Below the pieces are notes generated by a model that had not been told where the DNA came from, searched no databases, and was given only the letters and a program-made list of their open reading frames with translations. From the NCBI GenBank assembly GCA_905220665.1, contig CAJNAR010000169.1, positions 1 through 64,000 on the forward strand: DNA of 64,000 bases, in the 5' to 3' direction. Below are positions 24,384-37,667 of the stretch, in pieces. The stretch is from Albugo candida (Eukaryota; Oomycota; Peronosporomycetes; Albuginales; Albuginaceae). Made by a program: the position numbers and the translations under genes. Each line of letters opens with the position of its first letter. Positions within the stretch are counted from its first letter, which is position 1.

Positions 24384-24890
24384 TTATGGGTCGAACCAGC
24401 TTATTACAATAATACTAGAACTAGCCATACGATTTACCGATAAATACGACTCTTTTAATTGGGTTGTGAGCTTTTGATTCTCATGTGCACGTTCTTGATG
24501 GCAAGTGCACAATCCTTCTGATCCGAATTGCATAACCTCTTGAACTTGCCGTAAAGAGAAATAAAGCCAGACGTTAAGATCAGACGTCACTACGGTCCGC
24601 TCATTTGTGTGTGTTCTGCATCTACCTTGACACCAGCAAAGCCTTCCTCCTTCACGTACACTTTTGGCTCTTCAATTTCTATCTCGCTTTCGTCGCTTCT
24701 TCCTCGGTCAATATAAATCGCTGCAAATCAAATCCTTTTTTAATTGGCTTGCTTCAATCACTTCTTCTGATGCTTTGTGCTGAGGTGCAGAAAGCAGCGA
24801 CAACGGCATGGCATGCCCTCCTCCAACGCGCTTCATGATTTATGGTGCCATTTCGCTGCTTCGTGTTGTGCGAGAAACTAATTGATCCAT
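24384..24890 (-). pseudogene. Decayed paralog of the repeat gene's N-terminus
   Basis: Read on the minus strand from 24,890, the sequence parallels the start of the coiled-coil repeat gene at 10,491. It has an initial Met, a basic/Ser stretch, 'M-A-P' followed by a stop where the intact gene has 'M-T-P', then M-K-R-V-G-G-G-H-A-M matching M-R-R-V-G-G-G-Y-A-M. At DNA level the block around 24,800-24,890 aligns with 10,400-10,495 and ends in the same 'ccattctttt'. Further down (24,384-24,590) a charged, Gln/Glu-rich coiled-coil-like stretch with H-E-N-Q-K-L follows, without the 180-bp repeat. In-frame stops show it is non-functional. Confidence 0.6.
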
Positions 24891-25222
24891 TCTTTTCTGT
24901 GATTGCAAATGTGAATACGTTATCAAATCATACGGACAAAAAAGATATGTACGCAATTTGAGCTTCGCTATCCCGGCAGAACCTGCGGGGTAGCTCGCGA
25001 GCGCTTGGTCGGCGCTATCAGGATCGAACAGAGTGGACGCATAGCCCCCGTCGATAGCGGCTTTGCATTTTCATGTTCTGCAGTCGTTCGAGAACGTTTC
25101 AATCCTAGCTTTTGACCCAGATGCTCCAAAGGTGCTGCTTTAATATCATTCGATGTAGAAATGTAAAAGCATCGACGCTTCATGATACTGATAACCAAAG
25201 CGTATTCTGTGTCTGATACAAA

Positions 25223-26040
25223 TCAATACGCTAACTCATCCTCTAGCGGTGTTGATGCAAGTGCGGTCCAGTTGTACAGTGCAAGATATGTTTCACTCTG
25301 CATAATCATCAAGAAATATGCACCTCGTTTGTCTGTGTAAGACGAATCTGTACCTGCATGCTGATTCGCAGCATTTCCACTTTCTGCAGCATTGACCGTG
25401 TAAATTGCATAGCTGGAGACCTTGTTCGTATGGGACGTTGTTGGAAAGTAGCGACTCCACATTGCCATCCGTCCGACGTTTTGGTAAAACGATCCAAGGA
25501 TCTAAATAGTGGTTTCGTCTACCTTCCGTTACGGACTGTCCCGACGCAGTGGTTTATGTAACTGAGGAAGGCCGTCGGAAGAGATACTAACGGTCATACA
25601 TAATATAATTGAATCTATTTTTCCTTCTCTTCGGTGAAGCAACTTTCCATTCTGTGCGGCAATTACGACAGATGTCGTCTACAGGTCATTTGCTGGACGC
25701 TACAGCATTCACATTCCACCTTTACTCCGCTTGTACAGTGAGAGTGTTGCCAACTATACCTCCAGCATGATGTAGGATCAGTTTTGTAGATGCGTGACTT
25801 CTGATGCCGTCATACACGTTGAGAGTCAGAATAGCCGTGTCTTGTCTTTCTAACTCCCATAGAGCTTCTTCGAGTATCCGATTTCTTAAATCCCACCAAG
25901 GCTTCTTTGAATGCGTACCAAGCAGATCGATTTTGAGCGCTATAGTGTGGGGACCGACCACACCTTCTATATCGTCGGAATGTATTGACGATTATGAAGG
26001 AATGGCCATTCCGTTCCCTTAAAAATTTGTTATGCATTGT
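25223..26040 (-). pseudogene. Possible relic of a secreted-type protein gene
   Basis: Two protein-like minus-strand segments lie in the same orientation. One, ending at 25,722, reads E-G-V-V-G-P-H-T-I-A-L-K-I-D-L-L-G, then K-K-P-W-W-D-L-R and L-T-L-N-V-Y-D-G-I. The other, ending at 25,223, reads N-K-V-S-S-Y-A-I-Y-T-V-N-A-A-E and M-Q-S-E-T-Y-L-A-L-Y-N. No splice path links them convincingly, and the first is preceded by an in-frame stop. They could be exons of one degraded gene headed by the signal-peptide exon at 26,427-26,531. Family not recognised. Confidence 0.3.
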
Positions 26041-26426
26041 AATTCCTCACAGATGCATCCCTGCATTATATGCAGGGTGATAGTTTCCTTACTCATTGAG
26101 TTGAAGCCACCCATACTGATCGTAAGAATGTAAGAGAATACTGTTAAGTATACCACACGAACATTCTTACATGATGGGCCTCAAAATTTGCGCGGAGAGA
26201 GTCCCTAGAGTTAGGGATCACCGTGATATAGAAGTCGATAGAATACATTCCAGAGATAAACGACCATTATTCTGTTTGATACGTTGACCTCTGTCTGTTT
26301 GTCATAAGTGAACAACGAACGAAGTATGCTGTCGCTTCTCGATCATCAGCATTTCTTGTTATCGAGACGCAATTCCACGTGTGTATTGATCGCGCATTAC
26401 TAGACGCTTTGAAGCTGTCAGGAGTT

Positions 26427-26531
26427 CTAGTACTTACGGCTTCGCAATAAGTGTCGAATTGACGCTTTGTGAGCAGAATTGACACAAGCAATCAATAAAC
26501 CCAACAAGAACACCAAGCCAATGATGCGCAT
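26427..26531 (-). CDS. Orphan signal-peptide exon or short secreted peptide
   Basis: An ATG at 26,531 opens a 34-residue frame with a textbook secretory signal: M-R-I-I-G followed by a leucine-rich core (L-V-F-L-L-G-L-L-I-A) and a likely cleavage after V-N-S. The mature part is short and basic (A-H-K-A-S-I-R-H-L-L-R-S-R-K-Y). A GTAAGT donor overlaps the last codons, so this is probably exon 1 of a longer secreted protein, now broken or with an acceptor I cannot place. The R-H-L-L-R stretch only loosely resembles an RxLR motif and does not satisfy it. Confidence 0.4.
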   Translation of the reverse strand: MRIIGLVFLLGLLIACVNSAHKASIRHLLRSRKY

Positions 26532-26648
26532 CAAGCGTCGATGCTGAAAGAAGCCGAGGTTACTCAGCCGCTCAAAATATTGTCCATATGCCGAGTTGAT
26601 CGCTTTCAAAGTACCGGTGGAACGATGGCCTGCTATAAAAAGAGCCAT

Positions 26649-27452
26649 CGTTTTGCCTGATCGACCTCACAACACTTGTCAGATACCATCAGAGGTGTTT
26701 GCACATTTATTGCAAATACAATGGTCTATTCGTGCACAAGATACTCGAAGAGAGATCATAAAAAGGCAAGGAAAGTCTCTTCGATTCCGCGCGACATCAT
26801 TCATCGACACGGAGTAGCTTCATTCGAATCGAATTCAGATACTTTGGGAAGGTGAATGTCGAAGACGATGAGTTCTTCGAGACCTCGTACGTACACACGA
26901 GTTCAGACTACGACTTTTGCATCGTAAATAGAGAAACTCATGATCCAAATAAAGTAATATACAAGTATCTAATGTAGTCGTTAATTGTGTGCGCCCAGCG
27001 CTAAACCAAGCGTACAAAGTCTAGTTTCTCGTCCAGACATTGTATGCGAGCAATTGCGAGACTATTAGTAATTCAATTACATGGACAGCATTCCGACGTA
27101 AAATTGATGTGAATGTATCGATATCAACCAGAGAACCTTGTCGGAACGACGCAGGCATGGTCGCCTTCATATATTAGCGTTTTCTATACATAAATAAGGA
27201 GGAGTAGAGGATACTCCCATGAGTCGGCTATCTCAAGACACTAAAACTGAAAGACGCATTATGTACTCAAAAATGATTCACTAATAGGAAAGAAGTTTGA
27301 AGTATGCTCGCAATTAAATGAGGTGCTCAAAGTGCTTTACAGATCACAATTTATATTCGGAAATCTCATTACCCTCGAAGTATATGTTTTCCCAGTCAAC
27401 TGCTCCAGAAAGGTTATCCCTGCGTCAACTTTTCCAGCTTACAAGATTGTGA
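26649..27452. other. Gene-poor stretch
   Basis: No supported gene. Open frames here are short and lack domains or splice continuity. Confidence 0.4.
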
Positions 27453-27777
27453 CAAGGTTCGCTTTCATGCTCACAAAGTACGAGATCGATGCTTTGGAAA
27501 TGTTACCAACTTGTTTACGCTACGAGGCGTGCAACCCTACTGTAATGTTAGGGGTTCGTATCGTATGTACGTATTTACTAGGAAATCATATTCACTTATT
27601 CAGATAATTTATGTATATTGATTTTGAAATTTTCTACAGCAAACGATGCTAAGAAACGGATACGGTATCGCACACCTATGTGTCTCACTTAAACATTACG
27701 CTCAAGGTTCGCTGCAAGCTCACAAAGTACGGGATCGATGCTTTAGAAACGTTGCCAACTTGTTGAGGCGTGCAACC
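27453..27777 (+). repeat. Pair of about 80-bp direct repeats
   Basis: The block 27,453-27,536 recurs at 27,703-27,777. Both begin 'caaggttcgct', share 'gctcacaaagtac', 'gatcgatgcttt' and 'aacttgtt', and end 'gaggcgtgcaacc'. The second copy lacks about nine bases before the final motif. The copies lie just upstream of the secreted-protein gene at 27,965. They may be a duplicated promoter segment or fragments of a short mobile element; no terminal inverted repeat was seen. Confidence 0.65.
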
Positions 27778-27964
27778 TTTTTTCGTAGTTCCATATAGGT
27801 AGAACCTACCCCAAGCTAAAATATGCATTTGGGCAGAACTCACAATGCACCGATAGGAATAAGATGAGTTGTGTGCGTCGATATATTGAGTGGTGGTGGA
27901 TCGAAGCAATTTGCATTCAGCTAAAAAGTCATCACAATCCAATATTCCGTCAACAGCGAACACA

Positions 27965-28999
27965 ATGAAGATCTATGCACCACTTTCGTACTATACCGCC
28001 TTACTAGGAGCCTTATCAGTATATCGCCATCACGTTGACGGTGATAGCCAATTCTGGTGTCGTTCTACTGATGGCGTTTCACTTTGTGGGCCAAAAGTTG
28101 ATGTAGCAAAGCTATCGTCTGAGGAATTTCTCATAAAATTCAATATGGAGAGAACAAGATTGTTGTCAGAAGAGTTCAATATTTGCTTTCCTGGCGAGAA
28201 GATGGAAATACGATACTCAGGAGAAAACGAACCTGATGTCAAAAATATAGTATTTACAGATGAGAAGAAGGTTGTGGTCAACATGGAGAAGCTCTATAAT
28301 CCGGATAAGAGAAGGTCGACTGGCAACACAGAGTGTTGGATTGTATATGCTAAACGTTTGAAAGAATTGATGCGTGCCAAAAAGCTGGTTCCCACCAGGG
28401 ATGCATGGACGCTCGATTTTGATAAGTTCCTCGAATTGGCTGCAAAAGGGATCTATTCAGTTACGCATCATGATGGATACATTGGTATAGATTACGCTCA
28501 AAATTCTGAAACGCTCGGATTTGAAGATACCGATTTCAAGACTGAGAAAAAGCTTCGTCTTCCTGCGATCAAAATGGGTGAAACAGAATATAAGGACCAA
28601 TCAATTCGAATCCGTCTTGGCAATCTCCGACTGGGACTACCAATAATACCTTATAAAATGGCCTCTGAGTGGGCTATAACAAACGGTTTCAAAAGGATAC
28701 ACAATGTGCTGCAACATACACGGAATGACGATCCTCCGGCTAAGACACCAAAACTGTATATCAGTATTCCTGGTCATCCATGCAAATACATCGACTTTCT
28801 TTATGCTGTGGCCGACGCAAGTTTCCTTTTTGTTCCTACCCATTGTGAATATTGGGAGATGAACTATCAGTTTTTAATGACGTCGATAGTCAGAGTCAAC
28901 AAAATTGATTCGGAGTACTACACGTATAAATTGGACAACCATGTTGTCAGCGAATCAAAACCAAATCTTGGCTATTTAGAAGGAGGTCCTCCCTGGTAA
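27965..28999 (+). CDS. Predicted secreted protein, candidate effector
   Basis: This is an intact single-exon open frame of 344 residues. The ATG at 27,965 is chosen because it is followed by a hydrophobic signal-like segment (about residues 1-22, with Y-Y-T-A-L-L-G-A-L-S-V) and the mature Cys-containing sequence starts soon after. About six cysteines are spread along it, consistent with a secreted fold, and there is no membrane anchor. No family is recognised with confidence. The C-terminal third (P-K-L-Y-I-S-I-P-G-H-P, later F-L-M-T-S-I-V-R-V-N and Y-Y-T-Y-K-L) loosely recalls the C-lobe strands of pepsin-like proteases, but no catalytic D-T/S-G is present. It lies alone in a gene-poor island with relics on both sides, which suits a lineage-specific secreted protein. 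Confidence 0.7.
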   Translation: MKIYAPLSYYTALLGALSVYRHHVDGDSQFWCRSTDGVSLCGPKVDVAKLSSEEFLIKFNMERTRLLSEEFNICFPGEKMEIRYSGENEPDVKNIVFTDEKKVVVNMEKLYNPDKRRSTGNTECWIVYAKRLKELMRAKKLVPTRDAWTLDFDKFLELAAKGIYSVTHHDGYIGIDYAQNSETLGFEDTDFKTEKKLRLPAIKMGETEYKDQSIRIRLGNLRLGLPIIPYKMASEWAITNGFKRIHNVLQHTRNDDPPAKTPKLYISIPGHPCKYIDFLYAVADASFLFVPTHCEYWEMNYQFLMTSIVRVNKIDSEYYTYKLDNHVVSESKPNLGYLEGGPPW

Positions 29000-30463
29000 T
29001 ACCTAATACTAATACACGCTTTGACTTTATCGCACGCTAAACCTTTTATGATACACTCAAATAAGGAGTTCACTTGAGCATGATTTGTTCATCCTCGCCG
29101 CGTTCGTGTTTCTGCTGCTTTGAGCTGTTGCGATTTGATGCAGTACCCAGATTGCTCCCTACGCTTATTCTCAACTTATCTTAACCAAGAAGTATCAAGA
29201 AGTAGTCGTACTCGAACGACAGCTACTTCTTGTACGTCTCAGTATTTGAACGGGATCGGTGCTGTCAAGTTCAGAAAGAAGTACTCAAGCCGTGAGATCA
29301 GGGAGCTCACTGCCGTCTTCATCATGACTGATCGCTGATGCAAACCTCTCAGGCGATTCGACTCCATCAACTGAATCCATCAGGATATCTCGTGCGATCG
29401 TCTCATCTTATATACAAGCAGGTATGAATCAGATATTTGATCACTTCACACACGTGTCCAAGCAAAAGAAAGCGGTGCGATTAGTTCGAGCGACATCGAA
29501 CCATATCTGTTGTTCAGAAACGGCGAACAAATTCCCACAAATTGCTGTTTCCAGCGCACTATAATACACGACAAAATCAGACGTCAATGTTACACGGGCA
29601 GTATGGTGGAAGTGAGTTGTGATGATGTCCACGTTGACGATGATTTAGGCTCCAAGAGAGATAACATGAAGCCACAACGTGACGGGGAATACGGACGAGA
29701 AAAAGCAGAAACTTCAGCTGACGTTATCAACGACTGCTCTGCTTTCTTGTATTTCTGTCGACCACATCAGCTGCTCTTGAAGCTTTGATGAAAGTTTGAG
29801 ACGAATCACCATAATTCAGGTGTACAAACGTGTTTCAAAGGTTGGAAAGCACTTCAAAGCGATACCTTTGTACAGTTGTCGAATCGGTATATTGCGAGGT
29901 CGATTTCGATACAAAAATGATCGGTCGGAGAACGAGTAAAGGCACAGGTCCGTATCGCTTACAAGTTGTCGCCAAACAACTTTTTCGCGAGTGTGTGTTG
30001 TATGGAATAAAAAAACGTAAGAATAGTACGAATCGAGGAATTGGGCCGAACTGAGTGCTTAGGCACGTTCATGTGTGAATTTTCTGATGTCGAAATACGT
30101 CAGTCACGGATTATAAGACCGACTTTGCGAGTACGATGAAGAGCTATTGCCCTAGATTGCATATTTTGCATACGTAATTGTCGGTCACTGATACATTCTC
30201 TAACGATATTTCGCGATATGCGTACCCATTTTGATATAATAATTGTGTCGAAGAAAACTGCGTGGAACTGAAGCACATTGTTCAATGTGTGTGGCAACCA
30301 ATCAAAGTCTCAAATTATTTTCAAGCAATCAGGTTCCATGTTGGAATCGGGTCAATGAGCGTACTGCAACCGGATCGACATGTTTCTATCTATAACCTGT
30401 CGCGTAAATCGTTTTTGTATTTTATAACAACAGGAACCTGTAACGTCCGCAATCGTTGCGTGA
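29000..30463. other. Gene-poor stretch
   Basis: Only short open frames. One at 29,830-30,054 (+) reads a basic, protein-like stretch but has no recognisable domain or splice partner. No RNA gene seen. Confidence 0.4.
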
Positions 30464-32195
30464 TCATTGATAAATACTGCTAACCGATCCTTTCTCATCA
30501 AAAATTTTTGTGTTATCATGTTCAAGCCACTCAAGCTCCACATCCATTACTGCTTTGAGTCTTTGAAGTATTGAGGTATACCGTGAATTATCCAATCCAC
30601 GAGCAGACATAATCTACACATCCAATCAGTCAGCGCAATAAAAAGAGTCCGAAATCGCTACCACTCACCTGCTCAACATTCATTCCTAGATACTGAATTG
30701 CACGCTCATATCGATCTTTTTCCACTCCTTTGCGATACAACGGAAATCCCAAAGAAGGGTCCCGCGTTTCGTCTTGAATAGAAGACCGCGAACAAGCAAC
30801 AAAAACGCGATATCGAATTTGAATATGAAAATACTTGCTAAGCATAAAGACAAGATGGGCGACATATCCAAGTGCTGTAGACACACATTCTTCTTCTCCT
30901 TTTCCATTATTTGTCAAATCAGAATTCGTCAGACGGATACCTCGAATACAGCACTCTCCTGAACGATTGCACTCGATTGGATACACTTCTTGCAGCGCTT
31001 TCACAAGCATCGCTTGACGATATCGTATCTGATACGCCGTCCGTAAAATCTGATATCGCCGTTCCAGAATCCCATCTTGCTCGTCTTTGCACTTTAGATT
31101 CATGTGCATCAACTTGACCAATGCCTTGGAGATTCTAACATCGAGGTCGAGCGTCTTCTTTTCCTGTAACGATGTTTGTTGGAGGCGATTAACGAATTCT
31201 CTGAGATGAACAATTCGTTTTCGTAGTTTTTGTATGCTGTCCCGTTTTGCATCACAGTGCCGCTCAACTATTGGATCAATACATTGCCGAGCGTACTTTA
31301 GACTGAGACCGTTTTGAATGTCATGACTTAATCTAGCGACCCGATCATGAATACTGGAGAATGTACGTTTCAACGTCTGAATACGAATCCGATGTTCCAA
31401 GCTTTGGTTCACATGTACCGAACATACTGATGGTGTTGTCTGTTTCAAACAGGAAATCGTAGTGCCTGAAGTGTTTGAAACTTGGCGTACCATTCGAAAC
31501 GTTCGTTTCGAAACGTGTACACCACCATCACCTAACGTGAAAAACCAAGTGTTTAGTGGAAGTGACTCGATTTCAGCCAGTGGAACTGCAAGCGGAACTA
31601 ATTCATTCAGTTTACATCGAAACTGAAGCACTTCATCGCGTCGGAATGCCGCACTCCGATCTGAGACACGCTTTCCATTCGATTGTGTTTCATAGTATCC
31701 TTGCCAACTGCCGCTTTCCACACGATACACAACGATTGTGAGAGCAACTCCACGTCGTCCGTGCACTACAGACGGCAATTTCTTAACAGTTAACCTGTTC
31801 GGTTGTCTATCTGCTCGTCCGTGTCCCTCTAACTTTGATAACTGAAACGGGATCCATACGGGAAATAACGTGTTTTTAACAATTTCACTCGTGTACGCGA
31901 TCCTATTTTCGATCAAAACTTCAAAGTACAAATCGAGCATTTTTATACTGGAATTTGTATGCAACGCAACATTTCGTATACCAAATGTCACAAAGTCGTC
32001 CATTTCGATCGATCTCGCAGTACATCGCTCGTTTCTCTTGCTATCTATCGTCGACGTTGCGGCTGGGATTGACGACATGGAACAAACACTTCGCAATCCC
32101 TTCCCAGACGTATTTCCGCGCGCAGACACCGCATTCGAAGACCTTAGGTCTCTCGGATCTCTCAAACACGCGTATGCATACAGAAATTCGGCCAT
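30464..32195 (-). CDS. UVRAG: UVRAG / VPS38-like autophagy and endosome protein
   Basis: This is a subunit of class III PI3-kinase complex II (VPS34-Beclin), acting on endosomes and autophagosomes. Exons 30670-32195 (to the CAG at 30,669) and 30464-30613 join in frame across a 55-bp intron to 558 residues. A C2-like region in the N-terminal third includes L-Y-F-E-V-L-I and T-L-F-P-V-W-I-P-F. A central coiled coil spans about residues 290-400. The conserved C-terminal Atg14/UVRAG region follows: E-V-Y-P-I-E, T-A-L-G-Y-V-A-H-L-V, F-P-L-Y-R-K-G-V-E-K, and after the intron G-L-D-N-S-R-Y. The ATG at 32,195 is chosen over the longer read-through. It is divergent from the kinesin gene with 167 bp between starts. 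Confidence 0.82.
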
Positions 32196-32362
32196 CACAC
32201 TGCACAAAGCGCCAGAAAAACGTCCAACTGTCCCGTTTCTCCGAGTCGTCTGTCGACAAACGCAATACACGTAACTTATGTGTGCACATAGAATAAGGTA
32301 AACGCGATCTTGAAACGACGTCATGCAAACACTTTGACTTCCCTTACATTTGCGCGTCATAC
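32196..32362. promoter_or_regulatory. Compact divergent promoter region
   Basis: Only 167 bp separate the proposed UVRAG-like start (minus) from the kinesin start (plus), so one short region must serve both. No specific element was identified. Confidence 0.45.
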
Positions 32363-34151
<1,789 letters not shown>

Positions 34152-37100
34152 ATCGCATACAACAGCTTCTCTTTCATGATTCTCTTGCTCGAATACGTTG
34201 GAAGTTTGAGGAGATTCATGCATGTGGCGCTGGAAGGAAGTCGAGAATCGTCATCACATCGAACTTGTTGGATACATAATGGCGGATCCAAACATCGAAA
34301 GCCTAAAAGCGGTGGACGAGAGACGCTAGTGATGAATTGAAGCATACGACTTTGTTCATTGGGTGTCATTTCCGCAAGTATTTCCCAAAACCAAACGATA
34401 AGCGTTTGTGTCGGATGATATCCGCTCGCGTACAAAGTATTGACTTTCCAATCGCTGAGATCAATGGCTTTGGTCATATTTCCACCGATAAGCATTTGCA
34501 ATTCGTTTGGACTGAACATTTGTATCCATTTCGCTGGAATCAAATCGCGAAAGCCGCGAAGAAATGCATTTGTTTCAGCCGCTGACGCCACATTCAATTT
34601 GTAATGTGCCAACAAATGCAAATATCGGATTTTATTGGCGTGTGTGACTGCGATTTCTGAGCCATTTGGTATCAATTCGACTGTTTCCACGCGTCCGAAT
34701 GCGTTGTTCAAAAGTGTGAAATTGAGCTCCAAATCTTCCAGCGGCATCGTAGCGTCTTTCTTTAGCGTCATGAGGCTCTTATACAGCACAGGATCCAGCG
34801 ATTGCAGATCGTCAATGTAATTGTATCTCGCCAGCAATTTATTGAGAAAAAAAGCAGCGAATTGAGGCTCTACCAAAATGTTCTCATACACAGCTTTTCC
34901 GAGGACACGACCCATAAATCGAAACTGATGAAGCAATTCCGAGCGTGTTGTGAGGACATTTGCGGCTGGATTGGGATACACGTGCTGTTTGTCTTCGGTC
35001 ATGAGAAAGTATCCAAGTTCCGGAGAGAATACTGCGCGTGTGAGTACGTCCATAAACTCTTTGAAGACACCACCACCATCGATTCCAGCTTCCTCAAGAC
35101 CTTGTTCATTGACGAATGTGACTTTGATTCTTCCTTTGAAATGAACGGTATCGAGTGTGGCGATTTGTTGGAAGAAGGAATAGCTGTCTTCTACGATCGT
35201 ATCGCGTCTCACACGGACACACAATGCGGAAGAGAGATCGTTGCGGAAGGTAGCGAGTGTTTGTTTCTCAAGTTCCAATAATCGTTGGAAAAGACTCACA
35301 CGTTCGGAAAATGAGAATATCTGAGGCGTTGTTGTGAGAAGGAAACAGATGACACGACTTTGCGGAAGTGATTGTGTTGGAATGAGTTTCTGATACAAAA
35401 TATCGAAAAGCGTGTCACTTGTTTCGATTTTGCCTTCCATTGAATCCAAATCGATGAGATTTTTGATCGGAGGCATTGACGGCCATCGCCACGCGTCGAT
35501 GGGAATCCTCTGACGACGACAATCGCGATCGTATAATTGATTGAAAAGTGTGATGGAAGTGGTCATTGATGCAAAAAAGATCAATGTATCGCTTGGGGAC
35601 AAGTGAGGTCTTTCGTCGGTGTTCCAGAAGAATTGATGGAGGGAATCGCGCAAATAATCGACGAGATGGAGGAGATCGGATAGAGGTAATGGCCATTGAT
35701 GATCGTAAAAGGTTTCATCGTCTAACGCCATAACCAAATGACTGAAAATGAAATTGTGAACGAGCAGAGGAGCGATCGATTGGAGAGGAGATTGCATGGA
35801 ATCCAATAGCGTTTTGACGATAGAAGTGCGCTGACATCGGAAATGACCGGAAAGAGCGTTTAAGACGCCGTACATTGGCGGAAGAGGAGGATTGAGAATG
35901 ACCAGAGTTGAGAAGGATTGTCGGCTGTGAAGGACGATACACACGATGCTGTAGACGTTGCAGACGCTGTGTATGTGAGAGTGCTCCGTGGGTACGAGCG
36001 ATTCGAACGCGCGATGAACGAGTCTTTCGCTGCAGATTTGCTCACATTGGAGACGAACGAGTGAAAAAAGTTTGTTTTCTTGGAAATTGGAGTCGGTTTT
36101 CATGTCGGAATGAAAGTTTTGGAGAAAGGATTGTAATGTGCTGATGAAAGGCTCGTCATCTTCGCTTTCGTGGGCTTGCATTCCAAATGAATAGTCGCCC
36201 TTTAAAGCATTTTCAAACGTCCAAAAGACCACAGAAGGCGTGAGAATGTGTTGAAGGATTTGAAAGATCTCGAAAATGATTTCAGAACCGTCGAAATGGA
36301 GTGCGAGATCGAGAAGATTTCCCGTGTAAATGGCTCGTTTTTGGATTCCGATTGTATTTTGTACAGAAGTAATGCATTTGGAATGAATGGAACGGATACT
36401 TTGTGCCCATATATCTGCAATAGAGCTTTCAGAGCGATGGATTTTGGCGACAGAATGCATCTGAAAGAGAGTGTGAGATCAGTAGAAAGGTTTGTCACAT
36501 GACGTACCACGAGTGGGTGTCTCATTGCGCCAGCAGTACGGATAGTGTTCCATACGAATTCGTTTATTGCCTTCTCATTACATTTGAGATTGAGAGCGCT
36601 GACAAAGAGCTCACCGATCCATTCCCCAAAGACTGTGTCGTGTAACGTGGAGAGATGAGCTAACACAATGGCAAAAATGCTGTTGGGCGGTTCTGACAGT
36701 CGATGTAAAAGTTTAGAAATCACAATGTCGCCATAATGGGAATACGATTTGGAGGACAAAAGGTGGCGAAGGAATGCTTCTGCGTGCTTTGATGGGAGTT
36801 GGAGTGGTCGTTCAAGTGAGAGTGCGTGCTTGAAAAGGACTCGGATGAGGAACACCGTCTGATATAGCCATACATTTCCTTCTGGAGCATGTGGAGATGT
36901 TACAGCGGCTGCACCGAAAAGGTAGCGGTCTGTGTGGATAGAGAAGGGTTGATTTGTAGGGATAGCGTCCGATTTGGTTGAAATGTCCGCCCAAAACAGC
37001 TGAATAAAGCTTTCTTCCAAATCCCATTGGGAGTTCTCGTCTTGAACTGGAAACGAGACTTGTTGACTGATATTGTGTATAACAATTAAATATCGGAGGA

Positions 37101-37667
37101 AATGATGTGGTTGGAGCCGATCTAATACCGGTACTTGTGATTGGATCGGTATTGAATACGCGGAAAACTCGGCTTCCAACTGACGTAAGAGCTTTGCACG
37201 CAGCGTTTTGGCAGTGTAAACGCGTCGCCAGGATGTTTGCAATAAAAGCGCTGCATGCTCTTGTTTCTTCATAGTCTGACGTTGTGTGCGAGACTGTTTT
37301 GCATGCTCCAAGAGCGCTTGTTTACTTGTCGCTGTGCTGGGTGTATTCACGTTAGTATCGGCTTTTACGGGTGCTGAAATAGAAGATAGAGAATTCCTTC
37401 CTTGTGGCTCGATTCTACGACGTCGTCCGCTCAAATTGACGGTGCGTGAGGATTTAAATGAGCCGTCAAACATCGGATCCGATTCGCTTGTATCTCGACG
37501 AATTGCGGCTACAGAAGTCAATACCGGTATTATAGACTTTATTCTATCACAGAAAACTCGCGATGGTATTGGTTAAAAAACTACTTTCGGTGTTGCGGGA
37601 AGACAATATAAAGACAAAATGCAACTTCAATCTGTTTTTATTCGCTTCTTACGCTGTCTTCCTCTCC

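Noticed and set aside
26427..26531. RxLR effector motif after the signal peptide
   Set aside because: The sequence R-H-L-L-R does not fit R-x-L-R, and no downstream acidic dEER-like motif is seen in frame.
37474..37521. Longer N-terminus of the UBE3C homolog
   Set aside because: It begins at TTG and lacks conserved residues; the ATG at 37,473 begins exactly at the family-typical M-F-x-G-x-F-K sequence.
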